Positions 11,225 through 23,897 of a DNA stretch of 64,000 bases are shown in pieces. The DNA is from Microcyclospora pomicola (lineage: Eukaryota; Ascomycota; Dothideomycetes; Capnodiales), in contig NHNY01000003.1 of NCBI GenBank assembly GCA_002786065.1, positions 744,001 to 808,000 on the forward strand. The letters are read 5' to 3'. Position numbers and translations under genes: made by a program. Position 1 is the stretch's first letter, and each line of letters starts with the position of its first letter. The notes under the pieces were generated by a model, which made no database searches, was not told the DNA's origin, and was given only the letters and a program-made list of their open reading frames with translations.

Positions 11225-11964
11225 ATACCCCCAAACCTCCGCTTCAGTATCAACTACAGAGAGTTCCAGGAAGAATTCACCCTGGAAAGACAGATCTCGC
11301 ATTTTACAGAAATCATGCTTGGATAGACGATGTAATGGACGTGGATATGGGAATCACATATACTTCGCAATTATACCAAGAGCCTTGCTTGGAGATGTGC
11401 ACATGTAATGCATATGTATCCTCACACTGAGAGCTATATGCGCTTGCAAGATCCCTCGGTTGTCTCGCTGCTTCCATTTCATCAACAGATGTAGACCGAC
11501 CCTCCATGTTCATTCCCTTACGCCAGAAGCTCTTTAGATTGCAGACATTTGTCCCTCAAATGACCATAAAGACAGCCCTCTAGGTTGTCAGAACCTGTAT
11601 GTGAGTATGTATGACCATACTCTTGGTGATGGCCTATACAGTAGCCAGAACTTGGGTGAACAAGGTGTGAAAGCGCAACATGCGCACGGAGGCAAACTGA
11701 GAAGAGCCTTTGATTACAAACCAATGCTTGCTGTGGAGAACAAATTCAACGACATCGCATGCGCACATATATCATCGTGATAGCGAAGAGCATACCATCA
11801 TCACATGGTGGAGACGAAATGAACAAGACATAGAGATACGTGCGTAAAGTCTTGATTGGGCAGCATGCGCTCTATGCATTACTACCTCAAATACATCTTG
11901 GCCGTAGCCCAGACAAAGAACGCCACCCATTCCCATGCTAGAACCATCCGGTGCGAGAAGACTT
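11225..11964. other. intergenic between convergent genes
   Basis: 740 bp between the stop of the secreted thioredoxin-like gene and the stop of RPL3. It is AT-richer than its surroundings. No gene, repeat or RNA was recognised. Confidence 0.5.
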
Positions 11965-13380
11965 TTACGAGGTCTCGACGAGATCCTTCTTGAGGGTACC
12001 GACGAAGGCCTTCTTCTCGGCCGGGGTCTGGTAAGCACCGTGACCGAACTTGGACGAGGTGTCGATCCATTTGAGATCGACCTTCTCGAGGGCACGGCGG
12101 GATGTGTGTACGAACATGGACTTGCGGAGGGTCATGACTCGCTTCTTCACACCAGGTACGGAGCCCTTGAGAAGAACGTAGTCGTTCTTGACCTCACCGT
12201 AGCGGACGAAACCACCCATACTGCGAGTCTGTTAGTGGAAAGATCAAAAAGCACGAATGGGGGAATGTGCACGTACGGAGTGATGGTCTTCTTGGAAACA
12301 TCGAAATCGGTGCTGGCGTTGCCCTCATCGGTGCCCTTGCCAATACGGTAGATCTTGTGGTTGACGGAAGTACGGTGGTGGTAACCATCTTGACCGGCAC
12401 GTGCAACAGTCCATTGCACGTGGGAAGGATGCCATGCACCGATACAAGCGACCTTTCGGAGACCCTTGTGCGTCTTGCGTGGTAGCTTCTTGGTGCCCCA
12501 TCGGCTGGTGACACCAGAGAAACCGTGACCCTTGGTGACGGCGATGCAGTCGATCATCTCATCCTTCTCGAAGACGGTGTCAATCTCGACCGGCTTCTCG
12601 AAAAGACCCTGTCCGTATTCGACCTTGTCGGCCACTGATCCGCCGTTGACCTGAACCTCCATAAGGTGGGCCTTCTTCTGCTTGAGAGGGGTCTTGGAGA
12701 TCTGAGTGTGGGCGAGGACACGGACGACAGTGCAGTACTTCTTGATGCGCTCGAGGTCGGCAGTGATGTTCTTGCCACCCTCCTCGGCGTGCTTCTTGGC
12801 GTACTTGGTGAAAGCCTTTTTCTTGCTCTTGTACCAGTTCTTGTAGAATCGGCGCTTGAGCTCGTCGGAAAGGTGCTCAGCCCACACAGTGGTCAATGAG
12901 CGCAGGCCGCGGGGAGTCTCGATGTAGCCAACCAGACCAACGACAATCATCTGTGTAAATGTACGGATCAGCGCATGCCATGAATGGTATTGGCGCCATA
13001 TCTCGTACCGGAGGGGTTTCGATGACAGTGCATGCCTCGACGATCTCCTTCTTGTGTAACTTGGCGCCAGGACGGTCAAGGTCGCGGACGATGGTGGTCA
13101 TGCCGGCCTTGTAGCCCATGGTGGCGGTGAGGTGGACGGGCTTCTTGGGGTCATCCTTGGGGAAGCTGGACGGATTGATCTGTCAGTCCTTGTGCACAAG
13201 ATTGCGCATATTGAACAGGCTCTGCAATGTACCTCTTGACCTTTCCTCTGTGGCGGGCGGCGCGCTTCCTGGGCAGGAATGCCAGTGAGCCGTGGCGAGG
13301 CGCTTCGAACTTGCGGTGACTCTGGCATGAGTGTTAGTCGATTGAACACTGTATGCAATTGGGTATGGTCAACATACCAT
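11965..13380 (-). CDS. RPL3: 60S ribosomal protein L3 (uL3)
   Basis: Five exons on the minus strand: 13378-13380, 13233-13321, 13009-13165, 12277-12950 and 11965-12220, giving 392 residues, the normal length. The first coding exon is just the ATG. The 56-nt intron after it (GTATGT...CCAG) joins M to [20 protein letters not shown], the invariant uL3 start. Later junctions restore KVKS/FPKDD, ETPP/MIVVG and [11 protein letters not shown]. The peptidyl-transferase-proximal finger ([26 protein letters not shown]) is intact, including the histidine methylated by Hpm1 in yeast. Known role: core 60S protein near the peptidyl-transferase centre. It shares a 405-bp divergent promoter with SEC61. Four short introns in a highly expressed gene leave room for splicing-level control. 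Confidence 0.97.
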
Positions 13381-13785
13381 TTTTGCTGTGAGGTTAGTGA
13401 ATGAAGTGACCTGAATTCGGAGCGAAGAATGTTCGACGTCGGCTTTTCTCAGAGTGCGCCGGACGCCAAGACCACGAAGTGCGGGCTGAAGACTACGGCT
13501 GGTCCATGGCCTGCAGTGTAGTGTTGATACCGGCGGAGGTCTCGCATTGCCCGCAGCACTAATCGGGACACCAGCTGTCCTCACACGCCAATTCTCCAAT
13601 GAAGACCACATCCATCCAGTAACTTGACTAACCCCAGCCGTTGACAGCACCTTTCCTTCTGGAATCCGTCTCGTTGTTCTTCTCCTTCGCCTTCCTTTGG
13701 ACCTCTTCCATTTCTTTATTATTGTTGCACACCACTTGAAGACCATCAAACTGGGAGCGCAATCACCTCTCCCAGCATCGCAATC
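13381..13785. promoter_or_regulatory. bidirectional promoter RPL3 / SEC61
   Basis: 405 bp separate the RPL3 and SEC61 start codons. The SEC61-proximal part (about 13670-13785) is pyrimidine-rich on the plus strand (CTTCTCCTTCGCCTTCC and similar), typical of strong fungal promoters and 5' UTRs. No longer open frame looks real. Shared control of a ribosomal protein and the translocon pore is plausible but is inference from arrangement. Confidence 0.6.
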
Positions 13786-15535
13786 ATGAGCGGCCGTATG
13801 TAACTCCTTGCACTCCTCACCATCCCGGCACGCGACCAGCGTACACAGATCCTGGTTCATGTATCACATACATGCGCACGCGCTTGATCACCTACCGTCA
13901 TTTGCTCGAACTGAAACTGATCAACCTCGCTCCATCCAGTCCGATTTCTCGACCTCGTGAAGCCATTCACCCCCCTCATTCCCGAAGTCCAAGTACCAGA
14001 GACCAAGGTTCCCTTCCAACAACGGATAGTATGGACGTCCGTCACTCTGATCATCTTCTTGGTCATGAGCCAGATGCCCTTGTACGGCATTGTATCATCA
14101 GGTTCGCCTTCGAGTCAAAAGAGCACGTATGCATGGAGTTGGCTCCCTAACAATATCCAGACACATCCGACCCCCTTTACTGGCTGCGCATGATGATGGC
14201 AAGTAATCGCGGTACACTCATGGAATTGGGAATCACTCCGATCATCTCCTCTGGAATGGTCTTCCAATTGCTTGCCGGCACCCACCTCATCGATGTCAAC
14301 CTCGACCTCAAATCCGATCGCGAACTCTACCAGACCGCCCAGAAACTGCTCGCCATCATTTTGTCCTTCGGTCAAGCCTGTGTCTTCGTCCTGACTGGTC
14401 TTTACGGTCTGCCTGCGGATCTCGGTGCCGGTATTTGTGTGTTGCTCGTCGTCCAGCTTCTCACTGCTGCGTTGATCGTCATTCTTCTCGACGAACTGCT
14501 CCAGAAGGGATACGGTCTCGGCAGCGGTATCTCACTCTTCATCGCAACCAACATCTGCGAGTCGATCGTCTGGAGGGCATTCTCTCCGGCCACTGTCAAC
14601 ACTGGCCGTGGTCCCGAGTTCGAGGGCGCCATCATCGCGCTCGTCCACCTGCTCATCACTTGGCCCAACAAGCAGCTTGCTCTCAAGGAGGCTTTCTACC
14701 GCCAAAGCCAGCCTAACGTCATGAACCTGATCTCCACCATTCTTGTCTTCTCCGCTGTGATCTACTTGCAAGGTAATCTCGCTCTTTACCTCTGTTTCAG
14801 CATCCGCTAACGTCTTACGCACAGGCTTCCGTGTCGAGATTCCTGTCAAGTCATCCCGTCAACGTGGTATGCGTGGCTCATACCCTGTGCGCCTCTTCTA
14901 CACCTCGAACATGCCCATCATGCTTCAGTCTGCTCTCTCCTCCAACGTCTTCCTGGTCTCGCAAATGCTTTACAACAAGCTCCCCGACAACCTCCTCGTT
15001 CGCTTGATCGGTGTGTGGGAGGCTCGCGAGGGCACTTCCCAGGTCCTTCCCGCCAGCGGACTGGTTTACTACATGAGCCCCCCACTCAACATCACTGAGG
15101 CCTTCCTCGACCCCCTCCACTTCGCCATCTTCACCGTCTACATGCTTGTAGCATGTGCGCTTTTCAGCAAGACTTGGATCGAAGTGTCCGGCTCCAGCCC
15201 AAGAGACGTGGCGAAGCAGTTGAAAGAGCAGGGTCTGGTCATGGCTGGACACCGTGACGAGTCTATGTACCGTGAACTCAAGCGTGTGATTCCGACGGCT
15301 GCTGCCTTTGGTGGTGCTTGCATTGGTGCGCTTTCGATTACGAGTGATTTGATGGGTGCATTGGGCAGTGGCACCGGTATCTTGATGGCTGTTACGTGAG
15401 TTCCACTTACTACATTGTATCGCCCCTTCTCACTAGGCCCTTGACTGACATTGACACAGCATCATCTACTCCTACTTCGAGATCGCCGCTAAGGAGGGCG
15501 ACATGGCTGGTCTCAAGGGTATGGTCATGGGTTGA
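13786..15535 (+). CDS. SEC61: Sec61 alpha, ER translocon pore
   Basis: Five exons: 13786-13795, 13940-14101, 14161-14772, 14825-15395 and 15460-15535, giving 476 residues, the usual length. The 10-nt first exon splices over 144 nt to give [20 protein letters not shown], the conserved start. Other junctions give [24 protein letters not shown] and [16 protein letters not shown]. Ten hydrophobic segments are expected and the plug/lateral-gate sequences ([29 protein letters not shown]) are present. The cytosolic ribosome-binding loop carries [19 protein letters not shown]. Known role: protein-conducting channel for co-translational import into the ER, with Sbh1 and Sss1. The intron between exons 2 and 3 has the less usual donor GTTCGC but its frame and product are right. 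Confidence 0.97.
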
Positions 15536-16726
15536 AGAGGAGACCAATGAGGAGATGGGGATCACGGAGTCTTTGCCGGATGAGACGCGCGTTGACAAAC
15601 GTTGCAAACCTGGCTCTCGATCATACTCAAGAGATATTTGGATGATCTACTCCCCGAGCATCCGTGCTGCGAGAAACCCACGAACGAGGGAAGGCCGGTG
15701 CTTTCTTTGTAGAAAGAGGAACGATAGAAGAACAAAAGGCTTGTATCGATTATTAGCATTCAGGAATTGTTCTTATCCGAGGAGTGGAGATGTTGATTGA
15801 GCGTTCAGTTACGTGGATTGAATAAGGTAGATGATTGTAGGTGATCTCTGTGTATGTGACAAAGTATATTTGAAAACAGGTTGCTATTCGTTTTGCAGGT
15901 CCACGTCGCGGACAAACTACCTACCTTATGTCCCTGGACAAGAGAGTATAGACTGCTGGAACCTTCTTACATTCCGTTTCGTAATGCACGAAAGGAGATG
16001 AGAGCATGCGAAGAGGAGTGCACCATGCTGATTCAGATTGCGATCCATTTCCATGTTCTCAGCTGCAATTGCGACTCCAACGTAAGGTATGTATGCATAT
16101 GCTGGAATATCTATCTATTCATCTACTTTATGTAGTATACAGTACAAGTCACCATCGCCGTTCGTGTCCAGAGCTTGGCTGTGAATGTTCACGCATGCTT
16201 ACGTGCGTGTGCGTAGCAGGTCTTCTGATCCAACTCAACGTCCTTTTTTCAGGAACGCATGATGGGACTTGACCATCCCTGAGCAAGCGGAATAGGCGGT
16301 ACTTCGGTTACTTAGCTTCGCGTGCGGTCGCTACTGCGCGAGGCGACACTGACTGTGTCTTTGCCTCGCGTGTTGTGGTGCGTGCATATCTCGCGAGATG
16401 TCTGCTCACGGAAACTGAGAGGAGCCTAATGAGAACTTCCTCGCTGTGCCTCGGGCGTCGAAGCGCCGTGCGGCGTAGATATGATGAGGCTGCTTGGAGT
16501 TCGGGAGCAGACTTTTGGGATGTGTCACGTAACGTCCGGTATGGGTCCAAGTAGCACTAGATGCATCAGATCATAAGATCGTGGGCTCGTGTCGTGGCTA
16601 TTCAATAGTTCTGGCATTGGGTTTCCGCTTGTCGGATCCCGGTCAGCTCCAAGCCGAGCCAATACGGACGTGATCGCGGCGTTCATGGATCTCAAGTCAT
16701 AACATGCAACAATCATACGGCATTGA
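15536..16726. other. intergenic between convergent genes
   Basis: 1191 bp between the SEC61 stop and the stop of the ADAM gene. Short overlapping frames exist but none resembles a protein family. No tRNA-type internal promoter boxes were found. Confidence 0.45.
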
Positions 16727-19272
16727 TCATGCATACCGCACTGACTGCCCACGGTTCACCCCCTGGCTATACGCCGGCGGCGGCATGGGTGGTGGGACAT
16801 ATTGGCTCGTCCCACCACGCTGGTTAGCGAACCAAGCCTGGTTCTGGCCGTAGAAGTTCTGCTGCTCCATGGGCGGTGCTTGTTGTCGCATCTGGGACTG
16901 CGAGCGCTGGTTCCAGCCCTGCCATCCGCCCGCTGGAGGCACAGGGGCTGCGGGAACTTTCTTCGCGCGACGTTTCCGACGACAGCATCGCCTGAGACAC
17001 CCCACGACGGCGAGGAGGAGCAGGGCGCCGATGGCGCTGCAGATTCCGATCACGATGCCCTTGTGGTCTTTGATCCAGGATTCGATCTGGCCGGCGGTGG
17101 TGGAGCCTTTGCATTGGCCCTGTAGAGCAAGAAGTGGTTAGTACAGTCATCATCGAATTGGGGAGGAGAGATACGTACATTATCGCAGTGACCACCGCCG
17201 CCACAGTTCGTACCGTCGAGGAAGTTCTGCTGCAAGCCGTAACACGTATTCGCACCGAACTCAGGGCTGCCACAGCTGATCGTGCAGCTGGAGCTGTCGC
17301 ACGCATAGGTGTCGTTGCCTTGTGTGTAGCTACCCATGACGGTCTTGCACTGCTGGTCACGACTCGTGCACTGGCCGGAAGCACATTGCAGGCCACTGCC
17401 GCAGGACTGCCCGTTCGGGGCTGTCACATCGTCGGGGCAAACAGAAGTCGAGCCTGAGCAGACTTCCTGGGGATCGCAAGAGCCGGTGCTAGCACGACAC
17501 ACGGTTCCGTTGTTGGCAAATTGGCAGCCGTTACAGCAGTCCTCGTTCGAGTCGTCACACACCGCGTTTGACTTGAACTTGCAGGTCGTGGGGTTGCAGC
17601 ACTTGTTGCCGTCACAGGCTTCAGTGCCACCACAGTCACAGTCCTCGCCGGTTTCAACGATACCGTTCCCGCACTGCTGGCCGCTGATGGTCGTGACTTG
17701 GCGATTGTTTGAGAAGCAATCCGTCTTGACGGATCCACGGCCCATAGCACTGCAGATGTTCCCCACGGTGCAGGGACTAAAATTGGTGATGCCTTCCGAG
17801 GCAGAAGGGTTCATGATGTACTTGCCATTCGCGTCGCAGACTGTGGCGCTCAACGGACAGCACTGCTGAGTCTTGACCGTGACGCCGTCGGAACATGTCT
17901 CCGACGTGCAATCGTGCACTGCGCCAAACGTATGTCCGGTTTCATGCGCGATGATCTGCCATTCGTTGACGCCCGCTGTCCGGACGACAAAGTTGGCACC
18001 AGATACAGTCTCGTTGTCCGATATAGCGCCATTGCCAGTCGTGCTTCCGGTGGTAGTGACGGCCGTCTGAACACAAGCCTGGCCTAGCCATGCCAAACCA
18101 ACAGCAGACTCAGTATTGCAAGTGGACAGGAGCGTCCAGTGGCTGTTGGTGTCCTGCTGATTACCACGCCAGGCGGAGAAGTAGTTCAGCCGGGCACCGA
18201 TGTCGACACTGGAGCTGCAGGCCTGATTCCACTCCGTAGCAGACGCAGGCGTGCCAGGGCAGCTCGCGTCAGAGATGGTGAGGTTCTGCAAGCCGAGGGA
18301 GATGTTGAACGTGCTCTCATACACGGCCGAAGCCATATTCATCTGCGCGATGACATTTTGTCGCACGCTTTCCGTGGAATTGAAGTCGGCGGTGTAAGTG
18401 CAGTCGGTGGCGACGCCCACAAGCGCCACTCTGCGTGTGTTTGAGCAGCCGGCTGTGTCGCCAACAGTCGACGAAAGGTTGACGCCCGCACTGTTACCAG
18501 TCGTCGTGCCATCGATCTGTCGACCGAACAGGTGCGAAAAGTCCATGATGCCGACATTCCTCTCTGATCTTTTCGTCATGCCTCTGTAGACCGGATGATC
18601 GGGCTGGAGATTGAACGTCAACCGGTCGGACTCGCAGGAGTGCGCATCCAGATCCCGTCGTAGATCCTGCTGCAACGAGTCCTGCGTTGCGGGCAGGACA
18701 TCCGAGTCCCGCCACATGACCATGAACTCCTCGCCATCCTGCTGTCGCTCGACTTCCGGATCCAGTCGATGCCGAGTGCGCCGGTAATTCTCCGACGACT
18801 GCACATGATGCGACACATGATCGACCGTAAACGTGCCTTCGAAGCGCGGGTCCAGCCCATCGCGATGCACCGACACTCGCGCCCAGCCCACCGCACGCCA
18901 GTCCTCCTTGCCCGCGCCTTTCGCCCGCCGCACCGACGCCGTCCCCTTGAACACCTTGTACCCCAGCCGGTTGATGCTCTCTTTCCGCCTGACCGACCCG
19001 TCGGGCGCTAGGAAAGTCACCGTGGTGTCCTCCGCGAGAAGCTCATGATTGGGCTGAAGGTGCAACTTGACGAGAAGTTCGTCGGCGATGGAGAAGGTGA
19101 GATCGAAGTCTGACGACAGCGCCGTGACTCGGTGGTTGGCGGTGTGGATGGTCGCATTCTGTACCGTCGCGACGACAGAGATCGGTCGTCGGATGTGTGA
19201 GTGCGCGGAAGCGCCAGAAGGCAGCAGGATGGCCGCCGCCAGGGCGAGCAGTTGAAATGGTAGACCGCGCAT
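16727..19272 (-). CDS. ADAM-family membrane metalloprotease
   Basis: Two exons on the minus strand, 17179-19272 and 16727-17119, giving 828 residues. The 59-nt intron (GTACGT...CTACAG) joins GHCDN to GQCKGS. Domains in order: signal peptide (about 1-23), long prodomain, reprolysin-type catalytic domain with the zinc motif HETGHTFGAVHD at 443-454, disintegrin-like domain from about 530 (CGNGIVETGEDCDCGG, many cysteines), Cys-rich region, transmembrane helix at about 719-741, then a basic stop-transfer (RRCCRRKRRAKK) and a Gln/Pro-rich cytosolic tail. This is the full ADAM order known from Aspergillus AdmA/AdmB-type proteins. Predicted to act at the cell surface or secretory membranes, cleaving membrane or wall proteins. 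Fungal substrates are unknown. There is no obvious furin-type RxKR site right before the protease domain; the nearest basic cluster is TKRSERN. Confidence 0.93.
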
Positions 19273-20374
19273 CGCCGCGCTGCCCCGCGCAAGGCGGAGG
19301 AGATGTGTAGAGAAACTCCTGTCGTTTTACCTGACCATGAGAAACCCAAGCCGTCGTGTATGTATGTAACTCGCGATCCGTGAATGCAGAGGCCGAATTC
19401 CGGGGAAGTAGTCCAGCAGCGGATGCTGTTCGGTGCCTGTGTATCGTATCCAAGACCGTATGGTAGCGAACGTAATGCAATCTTAACCCAATCGTGAAAG
19501 GTAAGGTAGTTGCAGGATATACACCTGAGAATGCAGAAGAGACGGCGGTAGTAGTGTAGAGCGAGAGAGAGAGAAAGCAACAGTAGTAGTTACATGCGAG
19601 ACACCACGAGACAACCCAGAGCCTACCGACCGCTCTCGTTGTCATGATTCGCCCCCCAGCCGTCCGCCATGCCCGCTAGCCCTGCATGGTCGCCCGGCGC
19701 TGTATGCTCCGCCTGCGCTACGGCAGCGGGGCCTTGGCTTACTGCTACATTATTTTTACACACCACATGGACCGCCGAATGCTGAGCTGAGCTGAGCTCG
19801 TGCTTCGACTGTGTTACGATTCTGGCGTCTCATGCAGACACTCAACGAACTATCTGGAGGGATTTGAAGATACCGCCGACAGTCTACAGTGGGCACTCCA
19901 TGAGCAATGAACCTCGTGGTATGGCGGTGCGATGCTTGGCGAGCGAGCGGCCAAGACTGCGGCGCCGAGATGCGTTGCGTAACGGCGCGTTATCGTGTGT
20001 AATGTGTATAGAATGTGGCGTGCAATGCTGGGCAGGCGAGAGGAGTGTGCTACGAGCGATAATGATGATGATGGTGCTGATGGTGATGATGACGGGAAGG
20101 GGCGACTTTCCTTTCATTTGAATGTCCAGGTGCTTCGTTGAGGTATGCATATAGGAGCCTGGATGAGATGGGGACTATAGAGTCGTAATGACTACCTACG
20201 ATACTACACTGTCTCGGCTGACATGCGTGAACGAATTCGGGTCAAAACATTTATTTCGATGATGAGTTTGGATTGCAGATATGGTATCCAGAGGTATGTA
20301 GGAACGAACCAACGTTACAAGCAAATAGAGCGCTTTCTTTCTCACTTCATCCCATCATGTCACGTAGACACCTC
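19273..20374. other. intergenic, ADAM promoter to ACS 3' end
   Basis: 1102 bp without a supported gene: the ADAM promoter and the 3' region of acetyl-CoA synthetase. It contains a short GA-rich run at about 19558-19580 and an imperfect ATG/GATG microsatellite at 20059-20093. Confidence 0.5.
20059..20093. repeat. imperfect (GAT)n/(GGT) microsatellite
   Basis: About 35 bp of near-perfect trinucleotide repeats of the GAT type, interrupted by GGTGCT. It lies in intergenic DNA and is not part of a convincing coding frame. Confidence 0.7.
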
Positions 20375-22489
20375 TCATTTCTTGGACGCATGCACCGTCT
20401 CGATGATCTTGTCCACCACGCTCGGGTCCGCGAGCGTCGACGTGTCGCCGAGCTGGTCCTCCTCGCCTGCCAAGATCTTGCGCAGGATCCGCCGCATGAT
20501 CTTGCCCGACCGTGTCTTGGGCAGATCGGGTATACAGAAGATGGCCTTGGGCGCCGCGAACGGACCGATCGATTTCCGCACCTGAAGGATGAGGTCCTTG
20601 CGGAGCTGGTCATTGATCTCGTGGCCGTCCTTGATCGATACGAAGGCGTTGACGGCTTGGCCGGTGAGCTCGTCGTTGATGCCAACCACGGCGGCTTCGC
20701 CGACGGCTGAGTGCTCGATGAGCGCCGCTTCGATCTCGGCCGTGGAGAGGCGGTGACCGGAGACGTTGACGACGTCGTCGACACGGCCGCGGATCCAGTA
20801 ATATCCTTCGTGGTCGCGAGCGGCACCGTCACCAGTGAAGTAGTAGCCTTTGTACACGTTCAGGTAGGTGTCCATATATCTCTTGTGTGCACCCCACACT
20901 GTGCGTGCCATGGATGGCCAGGCTTGCTTGAAGGCCAGCACACCCTCGACATCATTTCCATGGATCTCCTCGCCGCTGACTGGGTCGATGATGGCGGGCT
21001 CGACGCCGAAGAAGGGGAGGGACGCAGATCCGGGTTTCGTTGGGGTGATGCCGCCGAGAGGAGTGATGACGTGAGAGCCTGTCTCGGTTTGCCAGTAAGT
21101 CTAAGATGTGTGTTAGTTTCTGTGCAAGTTGCGAGGCTTTGAGCGACTCACGTCAACAATGTGTGCTTCAGTCTTGCCAACAATCTCATGGTACCATTTC
21201 CAGACCTCTGCCGCGATCGGCTCACCAACGGAACCCAGCACGCGAAGACTCTTCATTGGGTGCTTGACGTGGTGATCGCCAGCCCGCTTCAGGAGTCTCA
21301 GAGCAGTTGGAGCGACGTAGAATTGGGTGACGTTGTGTTGTTCACAGACAGCCCAGTATCTGCTGAAGTCGGGATATGCTGGGGTACCCTCGAACACAAC
21401 AGTGGCCACACCGAGAAGCAAAGGTGCATAGACGACGTAGGTGTGTCCAGTGATCCAGCCAACGTCACCACCACAGAAAAAGATATCGGGGTCGTGAATG
21501 TCGAAAACATACTTTCCAGTCGCGGCAGCTCCTAGGAGGTAGCCAGCAGTCGTGTGCAAGACACCCTTCGGCTTGCCGGTAGATCCTGATGTGTAGAGCA
21601 AGAACAGGGGGTCTTCTGAGGACATGCTCTCTGGTGGGTAGTATGCTGGCCACTTCTCCATCTCCTCATGCCACCACCAATCTCGGCCTTCTGTGATTGG
21701 GACTTCTGCGCCGGTTCGCTTGTATACCAAGCAGTGGGTGATGTCGGGACATTGTTTTAGAGCATCATCCACGATCTTCTTCGTGCCGATGAGCTTGCCT
21801 CCACGCTTGCCCTCGTCCGTGGTGATAACGACCTTTGACTTGGCATCGATGATACGGTCTCGTAGGGAGTCGGCGGAGAATCCTGCGAAGACGACCGAGT
21901 GCACAGCTCCGATACGAGAGCAAGCAAGGAAGCAGACCAAAGCCTCAGGAATCATAGGCATGTAAAGGGCAACGGTGTCGCCCTTCTTCACACCCATGTC
22001 CTTTAACACCCAGGCCAGCTTGGAAACCTCGCGGCGTAGCTCGCCGTAGGTAATGGTGCGGCCTTGGCCAGGTTCGTCTGCCTCGTAGATAATGGCGGGT
22101 TTGTCGGGGTTCTTCGCTGCATGTCTGTCCACGCAATTGTAGGAGGCATTGAGTCTTCCCTCAAGGAACCATGCGCTGTCGCCGTTGGCGAGGCTACCCG
22201 ACTTGACAGTCTCGAAATCGCGTTCCCACGAGAGTAGCTCACGTGCCATCTTGCCCCAGAACTTGCTAGGGTCTGAGATGGATTCCTTGTACAGCTCCTG
22301 GTAGTGCTCGAGCGAGTCGAGATGAGGCTTCTTGGGATGCTTCCTACATCACGTCAGCATTTCTGAACGCTGGGAGAGCTGCCATTTCTGAGCATACTTC
22401 ATGAATGCCTCTGGTACATGGTATGTCCCGACAGTGTGCGCCTCGGGGACGACAGCGCCCTGAGGGGGCTGTACTCCGCCTTCGGACAT
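20375..22489 (-). CDS. acetyl-CoA synthetase
   Basis: Three exons on the minus strand: 22398-22489, 21152-22343 and 20375-21100, giving 669 residues, the standard fungal length (FacA/Acs1 type). Introns are 54 and 51 nt, joining FMK/KHPKKPH and [12 protein letters not shown]. The adenylate-forming motifs are complete: P-loop [11 protein letters not shown] at about 277, the TYWQTETG loop, [11 protein letters not shown], and the C-terminal catalytic lysine in SGKIMRR at about 628. Reaction: acetate + ATP + CoA to acetyl-CoA + AMP + PPi, in cytosol and nucleus. It supports growth on acetate or ethanol and histone acetylation. The SGK lysine is the residue acetylated to silence the enzyme in bacteria and mammals. 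A long 1.5-kb divergent upstream region is consistent with regulated expression. Confidence 0.97.
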
Positions 22490-23897
22490 TTCGAAGCGAA
22501 CTCTTGAAATGAAACCTTTCTTGACTGCGAGCGATGTAGCAAGGAGTAGGTAGGAGAAGGAGGAAAAGGAGAAGGAAGATGATTGGAAATTATGATCGAG
22601 GGATGAGGTCAGTAGAGGACAAATCGAGCTCAGGCACAGGTGGAGCTGGAGAGCTATTTGACGTGTGTTGACCCAAGGACAAATGGGACGAGAACGTCAC
22701 GCCCGAGGTGAGCAGACAAGTCAGTGGCCAGTCTAGCTGGAGTCTGGATCTCTTGCACAACTCCCGTCTACGCAGGCCCGGGATGAAATGATGCACGGCC
22801 GACAGAGTATATGATCCGGCGTCACTGCAGAGATCTAGAAGGTGGCCGCGGGCGTTGTCGATGGTCCTTCTACTGGTGAATACACGACGTTCGTAGTTCT
22901 TCTCCATGAATGATTTGGAAGAGGACCTCGAGCATCATTGCGCGTGCCCCGCAGAAGGCTGGTGGGGGAGTGCATGATGTGCTTGCGGCTCCGGGATTTG
23001 GCCAGGATGGCGCCAAACCTACTCTTGGCTTCCATTCGTCCGTCCGCAAAGATGACATTGGCGCCCGGAAGGCAACGGTAGATGATGATTATTGTCGTGG
23101 AACGCGGATGAGGATTGCCTGATCAAGTTCCTCTCCTGGGATCATGTGCCCATCAGCAGATGCCCAGAGTCTCAGCGCTGCCGTTGTCCTCCGCAACACC
23201 TCCGCCGTCATGGATGGCATAGCTGTCCCTGAAGATGCCGGAGAGCTTTGCATACATGTCAAACATGACACTGTACCTTGTCGATGATTGCGTGCGCATG
23301 ATCAATGCCACTGGTGCATACATGTCCCAAGGCAACGGAGCTTAATGCATACCGGTTCGCTGTTTGCCCATTATTTCATGCCCGTACGCCGTGTACATGT
23401 ACCTTGAGATGCTATACCGACGCTAATAAGGACATGGGCAACGCGTTGCGACGTGACAACAGAGCTCCAAACACCTGCATTTCTGGCCGTCGCCAGCAAT
23501 TCTCCATCCTCTTCCAAGCACTCAACATTGGTAGCCCACTCTGATCCTCCAGCATCCGTCCCATGGATGTGGCTGGGAGAATGGAAGCTTGTGACGATGC
23601 AGCGCCATCACACTCCATCGCAACGGGCGCGGTTCAACCCGTGCTTGCCTCTTTTGTTGCTGCACCAGACGGTCAGATTGCACAAACCCAAACCACATCT
23701 GACAATTATTCTACACCCCTTGACGACATTCACGATTCATGACCTTCGCAGTAATACATCTGTAGCTTTGGAGCTGCTGTTCAAGTTATAACCGAATCTG
23801 GCAACGGACGGACTCGTCGCGTGCCAAACCGCTGCATTCACCGCATCTCCCTCATATCGCGTGCCATTCTCCGCGAACCCTCGTAAACCCTCGAGGA
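22490..23897. promoter_or_regulatory. long divergent upstream region, ACS / WD40 gene
   Basis: About 1.4 kb between the acetyl-CoA synthetase start and the small upstream ORFs of the WD40 gene. No protein-like frame is visible. The length is unusual in this compact region and fits carbon-source-regulated control of ACS, but I could not identify particular sites with confidence. Confidence 0.45.
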
